Below are positions 37,709 to 41,661 of a stretch of 41,661 nt of DNA, one piece after another. The notes beneath the pieces are model-generated. The model ran no database searches. It saw nothing but the letters and a program-made list of their open reading frames with translations, and was not told the origin of the DNA. The translations under genes and the position numbers were made by a program. Each line of letters begins with the position of its first letter. Positions within the stretch are counted from its first letter, which is position 1. The stretch comes from a virus, in the IMG/VR virus record IMGVR_UViG_3300024255_000056, positions 1 through 41,661 of that record; one strand, written 5' to 3'.

Positions 37709-38383
37709 ATGTTAAGTACTAAAGACATGTCTGCCGGATCAGGCGGAACTAAACCAGTAATTGGAACAGGTAACCACAAAGTAAAGATCAACTCTATAAC
37801 ATTTGATCAAACACCTTATGATGCAGATGCATTTAATATTACACTACACATAGAAGGTGAACCAGTAACAGGAGAATTCAATGGCTTCTTGAAAGACATG
37901 AATAATCCTAATGGTCCACGTTTTGAAGGTCAAGTAGGTAGAGTAAGATTCTCACCGTATCCATTTAAAGATGCTACATTATCAAATGGTAATGAAATTA
38001 GCCGTGACACAGAAGTGTTAAAGGCTATGGTATTTTTATCTGAAGTAGTTGGTAAGAGAAATGAGCTAGATGCAATTGAAGCTAACACCATTGAGGATTT
38101 CATGGCTAAAGCTGTTACAGTATGTGCTAATACTGGGTATATCAATGCATGCTTAGGTGCACGTGAGTGGGAAAACAAAGAAGGTTATGTAAATAATGAC
38201 TTGTTTTTACCTAAGAGATCAAGAAATGGTTCACCATTAGAGGCATTAGATGCTGAGAATTCTAATCTATTAACATTTGATAAGAATGATGTTAATCATT
38301 TCCGTCCAATGGTAAAGAAAGAGTCAGCTACAACAACAAGTTTTGAGCCTGTGTCTACAACAGGTGATGACTTTGACCTTTAA
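37709..38383 (+). CDS. SSB-like partner of Sak4 (DUF669-type)
   Basis: A 224-aa protein. The first half reads as an OB-like barrel (NHKVKINSITFDQTPYDADA, FNITLHIEGEPVTGEF, QVGRVRFSPYPF). The tail is polar and ends SFEPVSTTGDDFDL, an acidic tip like the DDDIPF end of bacterial SSB that recruits partners. Following Sak4 is the usual place of DUF669-type SSBs. A strong terminator follows, consistent with high output. Confidence 0.65.
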   Translation: MLSTKDMSAGSGGTKPVIGTGNHKVKINSITFDQTPYDADAFNITLHIEGEPVTGEFNGFLKDMNNPNGPRFEGQVGRVRFSPYPFKDATLSNGNEISRDTEVLKAMVFLSEVVGKRNELDAIEANTIEDFMAKAVTVCANTGYINACLGAREWENKEGYVNNDLFLPKRSRNGSPLEALDAENSNLLTFDKNDVNHFRPMVKKESATTTSFEPVSTTGDDFDL

Positions 38384-38398
38384 TATAAACCAAAAGAT

Positions 38399-38437
38399 TG
38401 GGCTCAGTATAATGCTGGGCCCATTTCTTTTTCTTAT
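38399..38437 (+). terminator. Intrinsic terminator after the SSB-like gene
   Basis: TGGGCTCAG (38399-38407) pairs with CTGGGCCCA (38415-38423), a 9-bp stem with one G-U pair and the loop tataatg, followed by TTTCTTTTTCTTATTTTT. It separates SSB from the primase. Confidence 0.85.
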
Positions 38438-38446
38438 TTTTGGAAT

Positions 38447-39424
38447 ATGTTTAGCACTAAGAACTTTGTAATTGAAGGATCAGATGTACCAAGCACATGG
38501 GTATTCCAATACTATTTAGACTTACCAGAAAGACTAACAGGTCAGGACTTAAAAATTAAATCTATTTTTAATCCTAATGAGAGAACTCCAAGCTTTTGTA
38601 TATATGTTGATAAGACTGTTATGCAATATAAGTTTAAGGATTTTTCTACTGGTAAGAGTGGTAACAAGGTTGACTTAGTTAAGTTAATACTTGGTATCAA
38701 TTTCTCAGAAGCTATGAGAACAATAGTATCTGACTACAACAAGTTCATAAAAACATCTGATTATAAAGAAGAAAAGTTTATACCACAAACAAGATGGGAA
38801 ATAGACTTTATAAAGCTTAGAGATTGGACTGTAGATGATAGTAATTATTGGTTGTCATATAGAATAGGTAAATCTTTATTAGATACTTATAATGTAAAGC
38901 CAATTGATTATTACAACTTAGTTAAGCAGGAATCAAATGAAGTTAAGAAACTAAAAATAGGTAGCAAATTTTGCTATGGTTATTTTGATAAGAATGGTGA
39001 AGTATACAAAGTATATCAGCCTCATAGTAAAAAGCATAAGTTTTTTAAAGCAAAGCAATATCTGCAGGGCTTTGATCAACTTAAGTTTAACCAACCTTAT
39101 TTAGTTATATGTTCATCTTTAAAAGATGCAATGTGTCTTAGAAGCATGGGTTATAACATAGAAGTTATAGCTCCTGATTCAGAGAACACTATGATTAAAC
39201 CTCATATCATGAAGCATCTTGATAAAAAGTATAAGAAAGTTATTACATTATTTGATAATGATGAAGCAGGTAAGAATGCTGTGGACAAGTATGCAAATAC
39301 ATATAAAATCCACGGATGTGTTCCAACTATATGTAAAGACATATCAGATGCTATGGTAGAGATAGGATTTGATAAGTTGCATGCAATGCTAAAACCATTA
39401 TTGAAAGAAACTTTAAATAAATAA
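38447..39424 (+). CDS. DNA primase with TOPRIM domain
   Basis: A 325-aa primase-like protein. The N-terminal part (IKSIFNPNERTPSFCIYVDK, then YKFKDFSTGKSGNKVDLVKL) follows the CHC2-finger fold but lacks the zinc cysteines. The TOPRIM domain covers about 205-300: QPYLVICSSLKDAMCLRSMG and VITLFDNDEAGKNAVDKYAN, where DNDEAG is the DxD metal site. The usual EG of the first TOPRIM motif is replaced by SS before LKD. It probably makes primers for the DnaB-type helicase. Whether it is active with this variant is open. Confidence 0.8.
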   Translation: MFSTKNFVIEGSDVPSTWVFQYYLDLPERLTGQDLKIKSIFNPNERTPSFCIYVDKTVMQYKFKDFSTGKSGNKVDLVKLILGINFSEAMRTIVSDYNKFIKTSDYKEEKFIPQTRWEIDFIKLRDWTVDDSNYWLSYRIGKSLLDTYNVKPIDYYNLVKQESNEVKKLKIGSKFCYGYFDKNGEVYKVYQPHSKKHKFFKAKQYLQGFDQLKFNQPYLVICSSLKDAMCLRSMGYNIEVIAPDSENTMIKPHIMKHLDKKYKKVITLFDNDEAGKNAVDKYANTYKIHGCVPTICKDISDAMVEIGFDKLHAMLKPLLKETLNK

Positions 39425-39425
39425 A

Positions 39426-39635
39426 ATGGAATTACACCAAGTACCCAACAATAGTAGAATAAAAATAGTTACCAAAGATAAGGTACCGCCCGGAGCTCCT
39501 CCCGTTGAAGAAGGAGAAGAACTTAATTTTAGATCTATAGATGGAATGTATAGTTACTGTACCAGAGACAATGGTGAAGTAGTACATTTAGTTGCATGGA
39601 CTGATGTAGAAATAATTAAAGATTATGTCAAATAA
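39426..39635 (+). CDS. Small conserved protein next to the primase
   Basis: A 69-aa protein beginning MELHQVPNNSRIKIVTKDKV, then PPGAPPVEEGEELNFRSIDG and YSYCTRDNGEVVHLVAWTDV. The motif VPPGAPP...GEE..F..IDGMYSYC..DNGEVVHL is one I recall as frequent beside phage replication genes. It looks like a small beta barrel. Function unknown. It overlaps RusA by 11 bases. Confidence 0.6.
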   Translation: MELHQVPNNSRIKIVTKDKVPPGAPPVEEGEELNFRSIDGMYSYCTRDNGEVVHLVAWTDVEIIKDYVK

Positions 39636-40023
39636 AAAATGGTGGATACCAGGTAACGTTCCTTCTAGTAAGAATGGTAGGCGTTGGACAGGTAAATACT
39701 TTATAGCAAGCAAAGCCGTAATGAATTACAGAAAAGAAACAAAAGATATTTATCTTAAATATACTGAAGAGTTCAAAAAAGAACTTGAGAAGCATGAGCT
39801 TCCAGTAAAAATATCTTTTAGATTCATTAGAGGTAGCCGCCATAAGTTTGATTATATAAATCCTGCACAGACAGTGCAAGATGATATGGTTAAGTATGGT
39901 TGGATAGAAGATGATAATGCAGAGTTTATAATTCCTGCATTTGATCAATATACTTATGATAAAAAGAACCCAGGAGTATGGATAGAATTAATAGAGAATG
40001 GACAGAAAAATAATAACAGTTGA
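39625..40023 (+). CDS. rusA: RusA-family Holliday junction resolvase
   Basis: A 132-aa nuclease. It starts with GNVPSSKNGRRWTGKYF, and the core HKFDYINPAQTVQDDMVKYG then WIEDDNAEFI holds the conserved Asp cluster (D in KFDY, QDD and EDD) that binds metal in RusA. The Asn-x-x-Gln and GWIEDD pattern is diagnostic. It cuts four-way junctions formed by recombination-dependent replication, before packaging. It overlaps the neighbouring genes on both sides. Confidence 0.85.
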   Translation: MSNKKWWIPGNVPSSKNGRRWTGKYFIASKAVMNYRKETKDIYLKYTEEFKKELEKHELPVKISFRFIRGSRHKFDYINPAQTVQDDMVKYGWIEDDNAEFIIPAFDQYTYDKKNPGVWIELIENGQKNNNS

Positions 40024-40288
40024 AGAATTTTTTAGACTAAAAGAAATGTTTAATGCATCCAAAGAAGATCAACAGATTGCTTGGGAAATATTTGACAGTC
40101 AATATGAGGATAAAATAATAATAAGCCAGTTGATGGCAAAAGCTCTTATGTTTAAAAGCAGAAGAAATTTTATTGACACTGTTAAGTTTGAGTTCATTGC
40201 TGATTCTAAAAAATTATATTCTTTTATAGATATAAATACTTTTGATAAAATATACATGGATATATTAAATAAATTACTAGATGATTAA
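39998..40288 (+). CDS. Small helical protein before the VWA gene
   Basis: A 96-aa, mostly helical protein (MDRKIITVEEFFRLKEMFNA, then QQIAWEIFDSQYEDKIIISQ and FEFIADSKKLYSFIDINTFD). It overlaps RusA by 26 bases and the next gene by 8, so it is translationally coupled to the metallopeptidase-VWA gene. It may be an accessory of that pair. No family recognised. Confidence 0.5.
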   Translation: MDRKIITVEEFFRLKEMFNASKEDQQIAWEIFDSQYEDKIIISQLMAKALMFKSRRNFIDTVKFEFIADSKKLYSFIDINTFDKIYMDILNKLLDD

Positions 40289-41444
40289 CATACAAGATCA
40301 GGTTGCACGGACAACCAAGACGTTAATATTTACAGAGCCCTTTTACGGGCTCTTTTTAATTGGTATCAATAAGAAGTTTACAGATCAAATTCCTACAGCA
40401 GGAGTTAGTAAACATGGCATTGGTATGCAATTGACTATAAACCCAGAGTTCTATAATGAACTCAGTGAAGATCACAGATTTGGATTAATTAAACATGAGC
40501 TTTTGCATATTGCATTTGGTCATTTAATATTGAGAGAATTATATTCTGATCACAAGCTATTTAATATAGCAGCTGATTTAGAAATTAACCAGTACATACT
40601 GGAAAGTAAATTACCTGATGGTGGTTTATTACTCTCAAGTTTTCCTGAATTAAATCTTCCTAAAAAAGCAGGTACAAAAGAATATTATAGACTTTTAGAA
40701 CAAGCACAGGAAGATGGGACATGTCCATCTCTAGATAGTTTAATGGACAAAATGGATGGCAACTCACAGTATTGTCATGCAGGTTGGAAAGACTTTGATG
40801 ATTTACCTGAAGCTGACAAGAAATTAGTGCAAAAGCAAATTGAGCATCAATTAAAGGACAGTGCTGAACAAACAGTAAAGAAGCAAGGTAATATACCAGG
40901 GGAGCTGGCTGAACTCATAGAGAGGCTTACACACATTGAGCCACCTAAGTTTGATTGGAAAGGATACCTTAGAAGATTTGTAGGTAATTCAAGTATAGTC
41001 TATACTAAAAAGCTGAGACGTAAGTATAACAAACGTTATGCAGCAAATCCAGGACTTAAAATTAAATTCAAGAACCATATACTAGTTGGTGTTGACACAA
41101 GTGGATCTGTAAACAATGATGAGCTAAAGGAATTCTTTAGTGAACTTGCACATATGCATAAGACAGGTCATAAAATTACAGTAGCACAATGTGACACCCG
41201 CTTAAATAGTGTAAAAGAGTTTAATCCAAGAAAGGATTGGGAAATACATGGTCGTGGTGGGACAAGCTTCCAACCAGTAGTAGATCATTTTAATGAAAAC
41301 AAAGGGCAATATACAGCCCTAATATATTTAACAGATGGTGAAGCATATTCTCCAGAGGACTGTCCAAATAATACCTTATGGGTATTAAGCAGTATCTCTG
41401 ATATGAATAATGAACTACCAGGACAAGTAATTAAACTAAATTAA
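40281..41444 (+). CDS. Metallopeptidase-like and VWA domain protein (DUF2201-type)
   Basis: A 387-aa protein of the VWA-like type with a zinc metallopeptidase-like N-terminal domain. HELLHIAFGH at 72-81 gives the HExxH zinc site, and NIAADLEIN near 95-103 supplies a further acidic ligand. The C-terminal VWA domain has a complete MIDAS: VDTSGS (271-276), GRGGTSF (Thr328) and LTDGE with Asp352. Such proteins partner with MoxR AAA ATPases, and one starts 6 bases downstream. Bases 40334-40357 inside the gene form a terminator-like hairpin. A chaperone-like role in assembly or remodelling is inferred. Confidence 0.85.
   Translation: MINIQDQVARTTKTLIFTEPFYGLFLIGINKKFTDQIPTAGVSKHGIGMQLTINPEFYNELSEDHRFGLIKHELLHIAFGHLILRELYSDHKLFNIAADLEINQYILESKLPDGGLLLSSFPELNLPKKAGTKEYYRLLEQAQEDGTCPSLDSLMDKMDGNSQYCHAGWKDFDDLPEADKKLVQKQIEHQLKDSAEQTVKKQGNIPGELAELIERLTHIEPPKFDWKGYLRRFVGNSSIVYTKKLRRKYNKRYAANPGLKIKFKNHILVGVDTSGSVNNDELKEFFSELAHMHKTGHKITVAQCDTRLNSVKEFNPRKDWEIHGRGGTSFQPVVDHFNENKGQYTALIYLTDGEAYSPEDCPNNTLWVLSSISDMNNELPGQVIKLN
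40334..40357 (+). terminator. Terminator-like hairpin inside the VWA gene, possible attenuator
   Basis: AGAGCCC (40334-40340) and GGGCTCT (40347-40353) pair perfectly around ttttac and are followed by TTTT plus AATT. It lies at codons 18-26 of the metallopeptidase-VWA gene (residues TEPFYGLFL). It is built from GAG, CCC, TAC, GGG and CTC codons, which look rare elsewhere here. It might attenuate transcription of the VWA and MoxR genes. Confidence 0.6.
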
Positions 41445-41450
41445 TAGAAA

Positions 41451-41661
41451 ATGGCACAAGTAAATTTAAATGTAACAGAGCTAAAAGGATTTGTAAATCA
41501 CATAATCACTAACAATAGGTATCTACAAGCAGAAGGAAAGAATTCTGTATCAGTAGAAGTTGTAGGTGAATCAGGTATTGGTAAGACTTCTACTATAGTA
41601 GAGCTTGCTCAAGATAATAACCTGAAGTTTGTAAAGCTTAACCTTGCACAGATAGAAGAGT
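41451..41661 (+). CDS. MoxR-type AAA ATPase, N-terminal part (runs off the right edge)
   Basis: An ATG at 41451 opens a frame to the end (70 codons seen): MAQVNLNVTELKGFVNHIIT, then SVSVEVVGESGIGKTSTIVE. GESGIGKT is the Walker A. The frame is open at the right edge, so Walker B and sensors are outside the window. Its place directly after a VWA protein is the typical MoxR-VWA operon. It should form a hexameric ATPase ring that works with the VWA protein. Confidence 0.8.
   Translation, partial: MAQVNLNVTELKGFVNHIITNNRYLQAEGKNSVSVEVVGESGIGKTSTIVELAQDNNLKFVKLNLAQIEE

Noticed and set aside
38430-38437. TATTTTTG as a -7 promoter box for the primase
   Set aside because: It matches TAnnTTTG but lies in the terminator T-tail, only about 10 bases from the ATG, so chance is more likely.
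1-41661. TGA or TAG recoding, as in some Crassvirales
   Set aside because: TGA and TAG both act as ordinary stops here; for example, TGA ends the DnaB-type gene in an ATGA overlap and TAG ends terL right before the portal ATG.
1-41661. CRISPR array, reverse transcriptase or diversity-generating element, integrase or att site
   Set aside because: No regular spaced repeats, no RT or recombinase motifs, and no tRNA-edge duplication were seen. The fibre repeats are coding and irregular.

Overview
The window is a 41.7 kb piece of a tailed double-stranded DNA phage (Caudoviricetes). It shows a large terminase, portal, scaffold, capsid and adaptor block, fibre genes, an amidase, and a full replication and recombination set. 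There is no ribosomal RNA, host metabolism or integrase. The DNA is AT-rich (about one third GC by eye), TGA is a normal stop, and Shine-Dalgarno signals are mostly weak. A phage lipoprotein carries a Bacteroidota-type surface-export signal, and two leftward starts have TATCTTTG boxes that fit the Bacteroidota -7 consensus TAnnTTTG. I therefore infer a phage of a Bacteroidota host, possibly aquatic Flavobacteriia. Two opposed gene blocks, an IHF-like protein beside the packaging genes, a family 1 UDG and a long portal recall Crassvirales-like phages, but membership cannot be settled from the sequence alone.

Left arm (25250 down to 1, all minus strand, late genes). From the divergence point: an acidic helical protein, three very basic TAATG-coupled small proteins, two small proteins, a peptidoglycan-binding amidase, a winged-helix protein, an IHF/HU-like protein, a cysteine-rich protein, a PD-(D/E)XK nuclease, three small unknowns, a GroES-like co-chaperonin, TerL, portal, scaffold, major capsid protein, a 64-aa virion-type protein, a 339-aa unknown, a head-tail adaptor candidate, a cluster of cysteine-rich neck or tail proteins, and at least four fibre or receptor-binding candidates. 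The last of these runs off the left edge. Strand-specific terminators follow the capsid gene, the 408-aa virion protein and the 768-aa fibre.

Divergence and accessory region (25251-27480). Dyads, C-runs and a repeated 33-35 bp motif flank the first rightward gene. Then come about 0.5 kb with little coding evidence, a small membrane and lipoprotein cassette that may alter the host envelope, and a long structured hairpin just before the replication arm.

Right arm (27480 to the end, plus strand except one gene). It holds small early genes, a helix-turn-helix protein, a possible ssDNA-binding protein, an HNH-like protein and three tRNAs (Arg-TCT, Leu-TAA, CAT). These are followed by an SF2 helicase, a run of micro-ORFs, a uracil-DNA glycosylase, a DnaA-domain-IV-like protein, a DnaB-type helicase, a Sak4-like ATPase with its SSB-like partner, a TOPRIM primase, a RusA resolvase, a metallopeptidase-VWA protein and the start of a MoxR-type AAA ATPase. 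A perfect intrinsic-terminator structure lies inside the metallopeptidase-VWA coding sequence, made from codons that look rare elsewhere in the window.
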